NCBI RefSeq assembly: GCF_013185915.1
Contig: NZ_JAAZUH010000002.1
Location: 682,001 to 746,000 of the forward strand
Direction: 5' to 3'
DNA length: 64,000 nucleotides
DNA from: Stenotrophomonas bentonitica
GTDB taxonomy: Bacteria; Pseudomonadota; Gammaproteobacteria; Xanthomonadales; Xanthomonadaceae
Below, piece by piece: positions 8,728 through 20,454 of this stretch. How positions within the stretch are numbered: the stretch's first letter is position 1; each line of letters opens with the position of its first letter. Made by a program: the position numbers and the translations under genes. The notes beneath the pieces were generated by a model, which was not told the DNA's origin, did no database searches, and worked only from the letters and a program-made list of their open reading frames with translations.

Positions 8728-8813
8728 GCCGCGAAGGCGACGTGACCAGTGGGTTCACGTCGCCATTCCCGGCGATCCGTTGAGATGAAGCTCCTTATTG
8801 CAGGAGACATCCC

Positions 8814-9314
8814 ATGGCACACCAGGATCGCCAGGAGCACATCAAGCAGCTGGCCGAACTGATCCGCGGCGTGGACATCGCCATGTTCACCACCACCGGC
8901 GTCGATGGCCGTCTTTACAGCCGTCCGCTGGGCACCCAGGAAGTCGAGTTCGATGGCGACCTGTGGTTCGCCACCGCCGCCGACAGCCCCAAGGTCGCCG
9001 AGATCGCGCTCAATCCGCGCGTCAACGTGGCCTACGCCTCGCAGTCGAAGAACACCTATGTATCGGTGGCCGGCATCGCGCGCGTGGTCGATGACCGCGC
9101 CAAGATCGAGGAGCTGTGGTCGCCGCCGATGAAGCTGTTCTTCCCGGGCGGCAAGGACGACCCGAACCTGCGCCTGATCCACGTCAGCGCCGAGTCGGCC
9201 GAATACTGGGACGGCCCGGGCACGCTGCTGGGCAAGGCGCTGAGTTTCGTGTTGTCGGCAGTGACCGACGAGCCGGGCGCGTTGTCGGACAACGGCGTGG
9301 TCGATCTGCGTTAA
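8814..9314 (+). CDS. pyridoxamine 5'-phosphate oxidase-family (general stress 26-like) protein
   Basis: The 166-residue protein has the split-barrel flavin-binding fold of general stress protein 26. Visible segments are the strand IAMFTTTGVDGRLYSRPLG, LWFATAADSPKV, NVAYASQSKNTYVSVAG and the acidic/aromatic C-terminal part AEYWDGPGTLLGKAL. Members bind FMN or FAD and usually lack genuine PLP-synthesis activity. An AGGAG-like box (8803-8807) precedes ATG 8814. No operon partner is evident; it is followed by a SMAG palindrome. Confidence 0.85.
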   Translation: MAHQDRQEHIKQLAELIRGVDIAMFTTTGVDGRLYSRPLGTQEVEFDGDLWFATAADSPKVAEIALNPRVNVAYASQSKNTYVSVAGIARVVDDRAKIEELWSPPMKLFFPGGKDDPNLRLIHVSAESAEYWDGPGTLLGKALSFVLSAVTDEPGALSDNGVVDLR

Positions 9315-9328
9315 ACGTCTTTACCGGG

Positions 9329-9353
9329 GGCGCCGGCCAACGGCCGGCGCTAC
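9329..9353 (-). repeat. SMAG-type palindrome
   Basis: On the minus strand this reads GTAGCGCCGGCCG-TT-GGCCGGCGCC, a GTAG-headed hairpin of the same design as the other SMAG elements. It separates the two convergent genes ending at 9314 and 9358. Confidence 0.75.
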
Positions 9354-9357
9354 CGTG

Positions 9358-10017
9358 TCAGAACCACTTCTGGAACAACTCCGTCAGGTACTGCACGAGC
9401 TGCCCGGAGCTGAAACTGAAGAACAGCACCGCCGCAATCGCACCGATCCAGTTGATCAACATCAACGTGCCGTCGCGCTCCAGCAATGCCAGCGAAAACA
9501 GCAGCAGCTGGAAGCCGAACAGGTAATTCGTAAACGGGATCGGCAGCGACAGCAGCACGCCGGTCAGGATCAGCAGCAGGCCGGTGAATGCATGCGCCGG
9601 CAACGGCACCAGCAAGGTACTGCGACGCGGTTTCAGCATGCGGTCCAGGCGCCGCAGCGGCCCGTCGATCCGGGCCAGGAACTTGTGCATGGTGCCGCGC
9701 CGCGGCCCGCGGTTGGCAATGAAGCCCGGCAACCAGGGCCGTCGCATCCCGCACAGCATCTGCGCGCCGATCAGGATCACCAGCGGTCCACTGACCGCGC
9801 CACCGATGCCCGGAATCGGGATGAACGAGGGCAGGATCGCCACGAACAGGAACACCCCGAACGCGCTCTGCTGCAGGCCCTGCAGGATCTGGCCCAGGCG
9901 CAGGCGCTCGTCCGGATCGCCATGGTCGAACATCGCCAGCAGCGTGCGGATGCCCTCGTTCTGGTATTCGGGCCGGCTCTGGTCCGGCCCCGACGGCGGA
10001 TCAGCCGGTGAGTTCAT
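9358..10017 (-). CDS. exoD: ExoD-family inner-membrane protein
   Basis: The 219-residue protein matches the ExoD family: a soluble N-terminal segment (residues 1-45), then hydrophobic stretches around SAFGVFLFVAILPSFIPIPG, PLVILIGAQMLCG and two C-terminal helices after residue 140. ExoD was named for an effect on exopolysaccharide production and alkali tolerance in Sinorhizobium; its molecular activity is not known. Its start overlaps the end of the CBS-domain gene by 17 bp, so the two are translationally coupled. Confidence 0.82.
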   Translation of the reverse strand: MNSPADPPSGPDQSRPEYQNEGIRTLLAMFDHGDPDERLRLGQILQGLQQSAFGVFLFVAILPSFIPIPGIGGAVSGPLVILIGAQMLCGMRRPWLPGFIANRGPRRGTMHKFLARIDGPLRRLDRMLKPRRSTLLVPLPAHAFTGLLLILTGVLLSLPIPFTNYLFGFQLLLFSLALLERDGTLMLINWIGAIAAVLFFSFSSGQLVQYLTELFQKWF

Positions 10018-11314
10018 CGCTCTCCTCTTCGGCCAGTGCGCGCATCAGCAGCTTGTCCACGCGCGCGCCGTCCAGGTCGACGATCTCGATGCGCCAGCCG
10101 GCCCAGTCGAAGTACTCGCCCGCATGCGGGATGCGGCCGAAGTAGTGGATGCACATGCCGGCCAGCGTGTAGTAGTCGCCGTCCTCGGCATCGGGCAGTT
10201 CGGCATTGCCCATCAGTTCGCGCAGGTCTTCGATCGACAGCGAGCCGTCCACCAGCAGCGAACCGTCTTCGCGGGTCACCACCAGGGCGTCCTCGTCTAC
10301 GTTTTCCACCGACTGCATGCGGCCGACCACGGCTCCCATCAGGTCGCTGATGGTGACCAGGCCCTGGATCTCGCCGTACTCGTCCACCACCAGCGCCATC
10401 GACTGCTGTTCCTCGCGGAAGATCTCCAGCAGCTTCATTGCATGGGTGGACTCGGATACATACAGCGGCTCGCGCAGCTGCTGGAACAGCGATTCTTCGT
10501 GGCGCGCCAGGCGGGTGACCAGGCTCTTCACTTCGAGCACGCCGACGATGTCCTGGTCGCTGCCGCGGTACACCGGATAGCGCGAGAACTCATGCTCGCG
10601 CATCGCCGTCAGGTTCTTCTCGGCCTCGGCCTGGGTGTCCAGCCAGGCGATCCGGTTGCGCGGGGTCATCAGGCTGTCGGCGGTGCGGTCGCCCAGGCGC
10701 ATCACCCGGTTCATCATGTCGCGCTCGTGCGCGTCGATCACGCCGGCCTCGTGGCTTTCGGCCACCAGCATGCGGATCTCTTCTTCGGTCACCGTGGCCG
10801 CTTCGTCGTTGCCCAGTCCGATCAGGCGCAGCACCAGGCGGGTGGTTTTGGACAGCAGCCAGACGAACGGGAAGGCCAGCTTGGCCAGCCAGCTCATCGG
10901 CAGGGCGACCAGGCCGGCGATGTCCTCCGAACGGGTCAGGGCAAGCCGCTTGGGCACCAGTTCGCCGAAGATCAGGGTAACGAAGGTGATCAGGGTGACC
11001 GCCAGGCCCTTGCCGACCAGTTCGGCATGGCCGAAGCCGGGCATCAGGCCCTTGATCCACCCGGCAATGGCCTCGCCGATCGCGTCACCGCCGAGCAGGC
11101 CGGTCAGCACGCCGATCACGGTGATGCCGATCTGGACGGTGGAGAGGAAGCTTTCGGGCTTTTCGGACAGCTCCAGCGCCTTGGCGGCACGCTTGGAGGA
11201 GCCGGCCATCTGCTTCAGGCGGCTCTTGCGCGAGGTCATGACCGACATTTCGGACATGGCGAAGAACCCGTTGAGCAGGATCAGGGCGAAAACAAGCAGG
11301 ATCAGTTCAAACAC
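10001..11314 (-). CDS. CNNM/CorC-type hemolysin-family protein with CBS pair
   Basis: The 437-residue protein has the DUF21/CNNM transmembrane domain (residues 1-190, starting FELILLVFALILLNGFFAMSE). Next come two CBS domains (roughly 210-335, with LMTPRNRIAWLD and VVDEYGEIQGLVTISDLMG) and a C-terminal CorC/HlyC transporter-associated domain (from about 350, DGSLSIEDLRELMG). Such YfjD/TlyC-like proteins are linked to magnesium or cobalt efflux, with nucleotide sensing by the CBS pair. The hemolysin name is historical. It forms an overlapping pair with exoD. Confidence 0.87.
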   Translation of the reverse strand: MFELILLVFALILLNGFFAMSEMSVMTSRKSRLKQMAGSSKRAAKALELSEKPESFLSTVQIGITVIGVLTGLLGGDAIGEAIAGWIKGLMPGFGHAELVGKGLAVTLITFVTLIFGELVPKRLALTRSEDIAGLVALPMSWLAKLAFPFVWLLSKTTRLVLRLIGLGNDEAATVTEEEIRMLVAESHEAGVIDAHERDMMNRVMRLGDRTADSLMTPRNRIAWLDTQAEAEKNLTAMREHEFSRYPVYRGSDQDIVGVLEVKSLVTRLARHEESLFQQLREPLYVSESTHAMKLLEIFREEQQSMALVVDEYGEIQGLVTISDLMGAVVGRMQSVENVDEDALVVTREDGSLLVDGSLSIEDLRELMGNAELPDAEDGDYYTLAGMCIHYFGRIPHAGEYFDWAGWRIEIVDLDGARVDKLLMRALAEEESDELTG

Positions 11315-11595
11315 GGGCGTCGTCCCCGGTTGGTGGCAGGGAGGGCGTGTTCAAGCGGCGGCGGCTACCGGGCCAGGTCAGGCCTGGCGGGCGCGGCGGG
11401 GGGTAAGGGTCGTCGTCCATAGGGTGCACCCGAAGGTGCCGGAGCATCTTAACAAAAGCCGGGGGGAGGGACGCAAACAGGGTCGTTCAGGGAGCCCGGA
11501 GACGGTGTGAAGATGACGGGAGTACCCAGTTTGGACATCAAACGGTCATAATTCCGCCCGGTGCCGTCCTTCCTCGACGGCGAATAGGTTTCTCA
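11315..11595. other. divergent intergenic region, no gene seen
   Basis: This 281-bp gap separates the divergent CorC-type and DUF47 genes and should hold both promoters. I see no clear sigma-70 pair. The sequence near 11531-11553 contains direct GACATCA / GGTCATAA-like words upstream of the phosphate transport pair that might be a degenerate Pho box, but the match is too poor to claim. Confidence 0.4.
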
Positions 11596-12222
11596 ATGTT
11601 CTCTCTGCAGACCATTTTCGGCTCCGGCAAACAGTTCTACACCCTGCTGGACGAGGCTGCCCAGGCCGCCCACGACAGCGCCAAGGCGCTGCATTCGATG
11701 CTGCGCGAAGCGGACCGCCAGCCGGCGCTGGACGCGTTCAAGCTGGCGCGCCTGCGCGAGCGCGCGGCGTCGGACAAGATCAGCCAGGCGCTGGTGGACA
11801 GCTTTATGACCCCGATCGAGCGCGAGGACATCGAAGCGCTGGGTTCGGCGCTTTACAAGATTCCGAAGCAGGTGGAGAAGTTCGCCGACCGCTACTCGCT
11901 GGCGACCAAGCACCTGGAGCACATCGACTTCGCGCCGCGCGCGGCGATGCTGGAGCAGGCGGCCAGCGTGGTGGTGGAGATGGTCAGCGACCTGCGCCAC
12001 ATGAACCTGGACCGGATGACGGCGCTCAACGAGAAGCTGCGCGCGCTGGAGAACGAAGCGGACCGGCTGATGCTGGAGCTGTACCGCGACATCTATTCCG
12101 GTCGCCTGGACAACCTGCAGATGTTCCTGCTCAAGGAGTTCTTCGAGATCCTGGAAAAGGCCATCGATCGCTGCCGCGAGGCGGGCGTGGTGGCGTACCA
12201 GATCGTGCTGAAGAACAGCTGA
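11596..12222 (+). CDS. DUF47/TIGR00153 phosphate-transport accessory protein
   Basis: The 208-residue, mostly helical protein is of the PhoU-like DUF47 family (FSLQTIFGSGKQFYTLLDEA at the start, then repeated amphipathic helices). These proteins are encoded next to PiT-type phosphate transporters and are thought to regulate them. That is exactly the context here: the PiT gene starts 14 bp downstream on the same strand. Confidence 0.9.
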   Translation: MFSLQTIFGSGKQFYTLLDEAAQAAHDSAKALHSMLREADRQPALDAFKLARLRERAASDKISQALVDSFMTPIEREDIEALGSALYKIPKQVEKFADRYSLATKHLEHIDFAPRAAMLEQAASVVVEMVSDLRHMNLDRMTALNEKLRALENEADRLMLELYRDIYSGRLDNLQMFLLKEFFEILEKAIDRCREAGVVAYQIVLKNS

Positions 12223-12235
12223 CGGACGCCACAGC

Positions 12236-13357
12236 ATGCTGACCCTCGTTCTGGTGGTGATCCTGGCCGCGCTCGTTTTCGAGTTCATCAACGGCTTCCA
12301 CGACACCGCCAACTCCATCGCCACGGTAGTGGCGACCAAGGTGCTCTCGCCCGGCTGGGCGGTGATGCTCGCCGCCTTCATGAACCTGATCGGCGCGCTC
12401 ACCGGTACGGCGGTGGCGCTGACCATCGCGTCGGGCCTGCTCAACACCAACATCATCGACGTGACTCCGCAGGTGATCCTGTGCGCGTTGCTGGGCGGAA
12501 TCATCTGGAACCTGATCACGTGGTGGAAGGGCCTGCCGTCGTCGTCGTCGCACGCGCTGATCGGCGGTCTGTGCGGTGCCGGTCTGGCGGCGGCCAACAA
12601 CAACTGGGACGCGTTGATCTGGTCCGAGCGGATCGGCACGTGGGCGCAGAACAAAGGCCTGCTGTGGAAGGTGTTCCTGCCGATGATCACCTCGCCGATC
12701 GCGGGCTTCCTGCTCGGCATCGTGGTGATGCTGCTGCTGTGGGCGATCATCGCGGGCATGGCGAAGGCGGGCGGCTGGCTGGGCCGGATGGCGCGGCCGC
12801 GCATCGTCAATGCGTTCTTCGGCAAGGCGCAGATCGTGTCGGCGGCGTACATGGGCTTCGCGCACGGCCACAACGATGCGCAGAAGACGATGGGCATCAT
12901 CGCGATGACGCTGATCGGCGCGGAAGCGACCGGTGCGCTGAACGACCTGCCGTCGTGGCTGGCGTTCATGCATCCGGACGCGCACGCGGGCGAGGGCATT
13001 GCGATGTGGATCGTGCTGACCTGTGCGGTGGTGATGGCGGCGGGTACGGCGTCGGGCGGCTGGAAGATCATCAAGACGCTGGGCCACAAGATGGTCAAGC
13101 TGCACCCGATCCACGGTTTCGCGGCGGAGACCAGCTCGGCGACGATCCTGACCCTGGCCGCGCACTTCGGCATGCCGGTCTCGACCACGCACAGCATCTC
13201 CACCGCGATCATGGGCGTGGGTTACGCCAAGAACCCGCGTTCGCTGCGGTTCGGCGTGATCGAACGCATCGTCTGGGCCTGGATCCTCACCATCCCGGCC
13301 GCCGGCGGCTGCGCCTACCTGATCCTCAAGCTGTTCGAGCTGTTCGGCTGGGCCTGA
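12236..13357 (+). CDS. PiT-family inorganic phosphate transporter
   Basis: The 373-residue membrane protein carries both PiT signature repeats: EFINGFHDTANSIATVVATK near residue 15 and MGFAHGHNDAQKTMGIIAM near residue 205. These line the substrate path in the duplicated ProDom/PiT core. It should carry metal-phosphate complexes into the cell with protons as low-affinity phosphate uptake. It is the second gene of a DUF47-pit operon and is followed at once by an intrinsic terminator. Confidence 0.92.
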   Translation: MLTLVLVVILAALVFEFINGFHDTANSIATVVATKVLSPGWAVMLAAFMNLIGALTGTAVALTIASGLLNTNIIDVTPQVILCALLGGIIWNLITWWKGLPSSSSHALIGGLCGAGLAAANNNWDALIWSERIGTWAQNKGLLWKVFLPMITSPIAGFLLGIVVMLLLWAIIAGMAKAGGWLGRMARPRIVNAFFGKAQIVSAAYMGFAHGHNDAQKTMGIIAMTLIGAEATGALNDLPSWLAFMHPDAHAGEGIAMWIVLTCAVVMAAGTASGGWKIIKTLGHKMVKLHPIHGFAAETSSATILTLAAHFGMPVSTTHSISTAIMGVGYAKNPRSLRFGVIERIVWAWILTIPAAGGCAYLILKLFELFGWA

Positions 13358-13380
13358 TCGGTCTGGTCTGAACCACGAAA

Positions 13381-13404
13381 AACCCGGCTCCGGCCGGGTT
13401 TTTT
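13381..13404 (+). terminator. Rho-independent terminator after the phosphate transporter
   Basis: AACCCGGC / GCCGGGTT stem with a short TCCG-type loop followed by TTTTTT, 24 bp after the transporter stop codon. Confidence 0.85.
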
Positions 13405-13428
13405 GTTGCCCGGCATTGGCCGACGCTC

Positions 13429-13450
13429 GTAGAGCCGGGCTCTGCCCGGC
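13429..13450 (+). repeat. SMAG-type palindrome
   Basis: GTAG-headed hairpin with GAGCCGGGC / GCCCGGC arms, directly left of the large hairpin repeat. Confidence 0.8.
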
Positions 13451-13460
13451 TGCTGTTGGA

Positions 13461-13645
13461 TTCAGGCGAACAGCCCAGGTCTGCGGGGTTTTCCTGGCTT
13501 GGGCCGTCGGGGGTGGGTTGGTGGGGGACGCCGTAAACCCATCCATGGGGGCTAAGTCGCCGCATCCATGCGGCTCATTCCCCCACCAACCCACCCCCGC
13601 CGGCCCCAACCAGGGAACCCCGCAGCCAACGGCTGTTCGCCCAAA
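13461..13645. repeat. large dispersed hairpin repeat, locus 1
   Basis: Two arms of about 69 bp (13461-13529 and 13577-13645) are imperfect reverse complements, sharing blocks such as GGGGGTGGGTTGGTGGGGGA against its complement and GGCGAACAGCC at the outer edge. The 47-bp apex holds two small palindromes, CCCATCCATGGG (13538-13549) and GCCGCATCCATGCGGC (13559-13574). Related arms and the same GCCGCAT-type apex recur near 51.15-51.53 kb. No open frame here looks coding. A SMAG-like hairpin also follows at 13653-13672. The whole 13357-13740 gap is therefore repeat plus terminators. Confidence 0.8.
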
Positions 13646-13705
13646 TGCACGAAGCCGGGCGCTGCCCGGCGCCAACCGACCGCATGCAATCAGAGATGCA
13701 CCCAA

Positions 13706-13730
13706 CAAAAAAACCGCCGAAGCGGGTTTT
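13706..13730 (-). terminator. Rho-independent terminator of parE
   Basis: On the minus strand AAACCCGC-TTCG-GCGGTTT is followed by a run of T, 10 bp after the parE stop. Confidence 0.8.
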
Positions 13731-13739
13731 CCGTAGTCC

Positions 13740-15629
13740 TCAGACTTCCAGCGATGCCAAGTCGCCCTTGTTCTCCAGCCACTGCTTGCGATCACCGGCG
13801 CGCTTCTTGGCCAGCAGCATGTCCATCAGCGCGCTCGTCTGCTCGCCGTCGTCGATGGTCAGCTGCACCAGACGGCGCGTATCCGGGTGGATCGTCGACT
13901 CGCGCAGCTGCTGCGGGTTCATTTCGCCCAGGCCCTTGAAGCGCGTCACGCTGACCTGGCCCTTGATCTTTTCCCGCTCGATCTTGTCCAGCAGCGAACG
14001 CTTTTCTTCCTCGTCCAGCGCGTAGAACACCTGCTTGCCCACGTCCACGCGGAACAGCGGCGGCATCGCCACGAACACGTGGCCCGCATCCACCAGCGCC
14101 GGGAAGTGCTTCAGGAACAGCGCCGTCAGCAGCGTCGCGATGTGCAGACCGTCCGAGTCCGCGTCCGCCAGGATCACCACCTTGCCGTAACGCAGCCCGG
14201 TGATGTCCTCCTTGCCCGGATCGCAGCCGATCGCGATCGCCAGGTTGTGCACTTCCTCCGACGCCAGCACGCTGCCCGACGACACCTCCCACGTGTTCAG
14301 GATCTTGCCGCGCAGCGGCATGATCGCCTGGAAGTCCTTGTCGCGCGCCTGCTTTGCACTGCCGCCTGCCGAATCGCCTTCCACCAGAAACAGCTCCGTG
14401 CGCGACAGGTCCTGGCTGATGCAGTCCGCCAGCTTGCCGGGCAGGGCAGGGCCCTGCGTGACCTTCTTGCGGACCACCAGCTTCTCGGTCTTCAGGCGCG
14501 CACTGGCGCGCTCGATCGCCAGCTGCGCGATCTGCTCGCCCAGCGCCACGTTCTGGTTCAGCAGCAGGCTGAAAGCGTCATGCGCCGCGCCCTCCACGAA
14601 CCCCGCCGCCTGGCGCGACGACAGCCGCTCCTTGGTCTGCCCGCTGAACTGCGGGTCGGTCATCTTCAGCGACAGCACGAACGAGACCCGGTCCCAGACA
14701 TCTTCCGGGGCCAGCTTCACCCCGCGCGGCAACAGGTTGCGGAAGTCGCAGAACTCGCGCAGCGCCTCGGTCAGGCCCGTGCGCAGGCCGTTCGCATGCG
14801 TACCGTGCTGCGCGGTCGGAATCAGGTTCACGTAGCTTTCCTGCACCAGCTCGCCTTCCGGCAGCCACGCCACCGCCCAGTCCACCACCTCGGTGTCCTT
14901 CTTCAGCGAACCCACGAACAGGTCCGCCGGCAGCATCTCGCGCTCGCCCAGCTCCGCCTTCAGGTAATCGCTCAGGCCGTCCTCGAAGTACCAGGTGTCC
15001 TGCTCGTCGGTGGCCTCGTCGCGCAGCTTCACCGTCAGGCCCGGGCACAGCACCGCCTTGGCGCGCAGCAGGTGGCGCAGCGCCCGCAGGTTGTACTTGG
15101 GCGTATCGAAGTACTTCGGGTCCGCCCAGAAGCGCACCCGCGTACCCGTGTTCTTCTTGCCGACGCTGCCCACCACTTCCAGCGGCGTGGCGCGGTCGCC
15201 GTTGCGGAACGTGATGCGGTGCTCGCTGCCCTCGCGCTTGATGTGTACTTCCACCAGCGTCGACAGCGCATTGACCACGCTCACGCCCACGCCGTGCAGG
15301 CCGCCGGAGAACGTGTAGTTCTTGTTGCTGAATTTGCCGCCCGCATGCAGCCGGGTCAGGATCAGCTCCACGCCCGGGATCTTCTCTTCCGGGTGGATGT
15401 CCACCGGCATGCCGCGGCCGTCATCGCTGACCTCGCAGCTGCCGTCCTTGTACAGGGTGACCTCGACCGTCCGGGCATGCCCGGCCAGGGCCTCGTCCAC
15501 GGCGTTGTCGATCACTTCCTGCGCCAGGTGGTTCGGGCGAGCGGTGTCGGTGTACATGCCAGGACGGCGCTTGACCGGGTCCAGGCCAGACAGGACTTCA
15601 ATATCGGCGGCGTTATAACGGGTGTTCAT
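13740..15629 (-). CDS. parE: DNA topoisomerase IV subunit B
   Basis: ParE is the ATPase subunit of topoisomerase IV, which with ParC decatenates sister chromosomes. The 629-residue protein has the GHKL ATPase motifs DNAVDEALAG, DDGRGMPVD and GLHGVGVSVVNALS. The Toprim domain follows with EGDSAGGSAK near residue 415 and the metal-binding DADSDG. The length is that of ParE, not of GyrB, which is about 800 residues. parC is not adjacent. It is transcribed alone and ends at a terminator beside the hairpin repeat. Confidence 0.95.
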   Translation of the reverse strand: MNTRYNAADIEVLSGLDPVKRRPGMYTDTARPNHLAQEVIDNAVDEALAGHARTVEVTLYKDGSCEVSDDGRGMPVDIHPEEKIPGVELILTRLHAGGKFSNKNYTFSGGLHGVGVSVVNALSTLVEVHIKREGSEHRITFRNGDRATPLEVVGSVGKKNTGTRVRFWADPKYFDTPKYNLRALRHLLRAKAVLCPGLTVKLRDEATDEQDTWYFEDGLSDYLKAELGEREMLPADLFVGSLKKDTEVVDWAVAWLPEGELVQESYVNLIPTAQHGTHANGLRTGLTEALREFCDFRNLLPRGVKLAPEDVWDRVSFVLSLKMTDPQFSGQTKERLSSRQAAGFVEGAAHDAFSLLLNQNVALGEQIAQLAIERASARLKTEKLVVRKKVTQGPALPGKLADCISQDLSRTELFLVEGDSAGGSAKQARDKDFQAIMPLRGKILNTWEVSSGSVLASEEVHNLAIAIGCDPGKEDITGLRYGKVVILADADSDGLHIATLLTALFLKHFPALVDAGHVFVAMPPLFRVDVGKQVFYALDEEEKRSLLDKIEREKIKGQVSVTRFKGLGEMNPQQLRESTIHPDTRRLVQLTIDDGEQTSALMDMLLAKKRAGDRKQWLENKGDLASLEV

Positions 15630-15768
15630 CGGTCTTCAGAAAGCGCAAAGCGACGGCGGAGTTTGCGGTCTGGGCGGCATTTTTGCACGCCACACGTTCA
15701 GGGGGCGGCCGAACAGCCCGCGATAGAATGGCCGCGTACCACCCCAGACACAGCGAGGAGACCTCCCC

Positions 15769-16011
15769 ATGAAGAAGTTCCTGACCATCGCAGCCATTGC
15801 CGCCGCCGTCGTGGCCGTGCCGCTGGCCATGGCCCAGAACGCCGGACAGGGCCAGTCCACCGCGCAGCAGGGCGACCAGGCCGAGGCCAAGGCCCAGTCC
15901 GAGGCCGACGCCAAGGCCAAGCGCCGCGCCGCTGCCAGCGCCGAGATGAAGGCCAAGGGCCAGCAGGCGCCGCAGCAGGAAGAGGAAGAAGAGGCCAAAA
16001 AGAAGCGCTGA
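15769..16011 (+). CDS. small secreted, highly charged protein of unknown function
   Basis: The 80-residue product has an N-terminal signal peptide (KKFLTIAAIAAAVVAVPLAMA, likely cleaved near residue 22). A mature part of about 58 residues is low-complexity Ala/Gln/Lys/Glu and ends in a run of five Glu followed by Lys/Arg. An AGGAG box (15755-15759) precedes the ATG, and a strong terminator follows, so the gene looks real. I do not recognise a family. An intrinsically disordered periplasmic protein is the simplest reading. Confidence 0.7.
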   Translation: MKKFLTIAAIAAAVVAVPLAMAQNAGQGQSTAQQGDQAEAKAQSEADAKAKRRAAASAEMKAKGQQAPQQEEEEEAKKKR

Positions 16012-16031
16012 ACCCGCTTCCTGGCCCCCCA

Positions 16032-16055
16032 GACGCCCCGGCTTGCCGGGGCGTC
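16032..16055 (+). terminator. Rho-independent terminator
   Basis: GACGCCCCGGC-TT-GCCGGGGCGTC perfect stem followed by a T-rich tail, 20 bp after the small secreted protein gene. Confidence 0.85.
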
Positions 16056-16069
16056 TTCGTTCCTGCCCC

Positions 16070-16098
16070 TTGGGCTTGGGCGCTTCACTCTGTAAACT
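16070..16098 (+). promoter_or_regulatory. candidate pyrG promoter
   Basis: TTGGGC (16070-16075), 17-bp spacer, TAAACT (16093-16098). Transcription would begin near 16105 and leave a leader of about 250 nt before pyrG. Apart from this promoter and the preceding terminator, the 16011-16358 gap shows no gene; a short in-frame-looking segment from 16120 lacks a start context. Confidence 0.5.
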
Positions 16099-16244
16099 AT
16101 CGCTTTCCGGGAGCAGTACGTGTCATCCATCAGCGAATGGACGGGTCCGGTCGTGCGCGACCGCCCGCAGGGCAGGCAACAGGTGACGGTCCCCTCGGCG
16201 ACCGGCACGGCCCTCCCGACCTCGCAGGATGCCCCGGCGCGTGA

Positions 16245-19365
<3,121 letters not shown>

Positions 19366-19370
19366 CCCGC

Positions 19371-19721
19371 ATGCGCAACTGGCGCTGGCTGCTGCTGGTG
19401 CTCGCGGTACTGCTGGCATGGCTGCAGTACCGCTTCTGGTTCGGCCCGGGCAATTCGGGAGAAGTGATGACGCTCGAAGCCCAGGTCGAAGCCCAGAAGC
19501 GCGACAACGAAGGCCTGCAGCAGCGCAACGACGCGCTGGCGGCCGAGGTCAAGGACCTCAAGGAAGGCGAGGCCGCCATCGAGGAACGCGCGCGCAGCGA
19601 GCTGGGCATGATCAAGCCTGGCGAGAAGTTCTACCGCGTGGTCGAAAACGCCCCGGTGGCGGCGCCGCGTGCGCCGACCCAGGTCGCCGACCCGAACGCG
19701 CCGCACCAGGAAGTGCCCTGA
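19371..19721 (+). CDS. ftsB: cell division protein FtsB
   Basis: FtsB is a bitopic divisome protein that forms a coiled-coil complex with FtsL and FtsQ. The 116-residue protein has a short cytoplasmic start, one membrane helix (about residues 4-21), a coiled coil rich in Glu/Lys/Gln (about 30-75) and the conserved [18 protein letters not shown] segment. Its TGA overlaps the ispD ATG by one base (TGATG), implying coupling. Confidence 0.93.
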   Translation: MRNWRWLLLVLAVLLAWLQYRFWFGPGNSGEVMTLEAQVEAQKRDNEGLQQRNDALAAEVKDLKEGEAAIEERARSELGMIKPGEKFYRVVENAPVAAPRAPTQVADPNAPHQEVP

Positions 19722-20416
19722 TGGGCAGCGTCTGGGCCGTGGTCCCGGCCGCTGGCCGTGGCACCCGTTTCGGTGGGCCGGTGCCCAAGCAGTACCTGGT
19801 CGCCGGCGACCGGGTGCTGCTCGCCCACACCCTGGAAGCGCTGCTCTCGCACCCGGTCGTGGCCGGGGTGATGGTGGTGATCGCCGAAAATGACGCCGAC
19901 TGGCCGGGCTGGCAGTCGCTGGCCGACAAGCCGATCCTGGCCTGCACCGGCGGTGCGACCCGCGCCGAATCGGTGCTGGCCGGACTGCACGCGCTGCCCG
20001 ACAGCGTGCGCGCCGACGATTTCGTGCTGGTCCACGACGCCGCGCGGCCGAACCTGGCCGCCGCCGACCTCGGCCGCCTGCTGGAAGTGGGGCGCAACGA
20101 CCCGGTCGGGGCGATCCTGGCCGCGCCGGTGCGCGATACCCTCAAGCGTGCCGGCGACGACGGCGGCATCGACGGCACCGAGCCGCGCGCGCGCCTGTGG
20201 CGTGCGCTGACCCCGCAGCTGTTCCGCCGCCACCAGCTGGCCCGCGCGCTGCAGGACGCGGCCAGCGCCGGTGTCGAAGTGACCGACGAGGCCATGGCGA
20301 TGGAGCGGCAGGGGCTGCGTCCGTTGCTGGTCGAGGGCAACGAAGACAACTTCAAGGTCACCACCCCGGCCGATCTGTCCCGTTTCGAATTCGAGCTGTG
20401 GCGCCGCGGGGCCTGA
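19721..20416 (+). CDS. ispD: 2-C-methyl-D-erythritol 4-phosphate cytidylyltransferase
   Basis: IspD attaches CMP to methylerythritol 4-phosphate in the MEP isoprenoid pathway. The 231-residue protein has the nucleotidyltransferase start [20 protein letters not shown], the [10 protein letters not shown] motif with the cytidine-contacting Asp, and [13 protein letters not shown] near the C-terminus. ATG 19721 overlaps the ftsB stop. ispF follows after 38 bp. CTP from PyrG at the head of this gene row is its co-substrate. Confidence 0.95.
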   Translation: MGSVWAVVPAAGRGTRFGGPVPKQYLVAGDRVLLAHTLEALLSHPVVAGVMVVIAENDADWPGWQSLADKPILACTGGATRAESVLAGLHALPDSVRADDFVLVHDAARPNLAAADLGRLLEVGRNDPVGAILAAPVRDTLKRAGDDGGIDGTEPRARLWRALTPQLFRRHQLARALQDAASAGVEVTDEAMAMERQGLRPLLVEGNEDNFKVTTPADLSRFEFELWRRGA

Positions 20417-20454
20417 GTCCGCCGCGCGTCGCCCATTACTGCAGGTTTTTTGCC

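Noticed and set aside
11531..11553. Possible Pho box before the phosphate transport pair
   Set aside because: Only loosely similar words are present and spacing does not match the consensus direct repeats.
13416..14025. Short frames across the 13.4-13.7 kb gap, some with proline-rich products
   Set aside because: They translate the hairpin repeat and terminator; similar peptides appear at 51.4 kb only because the DNA repeat recurs.
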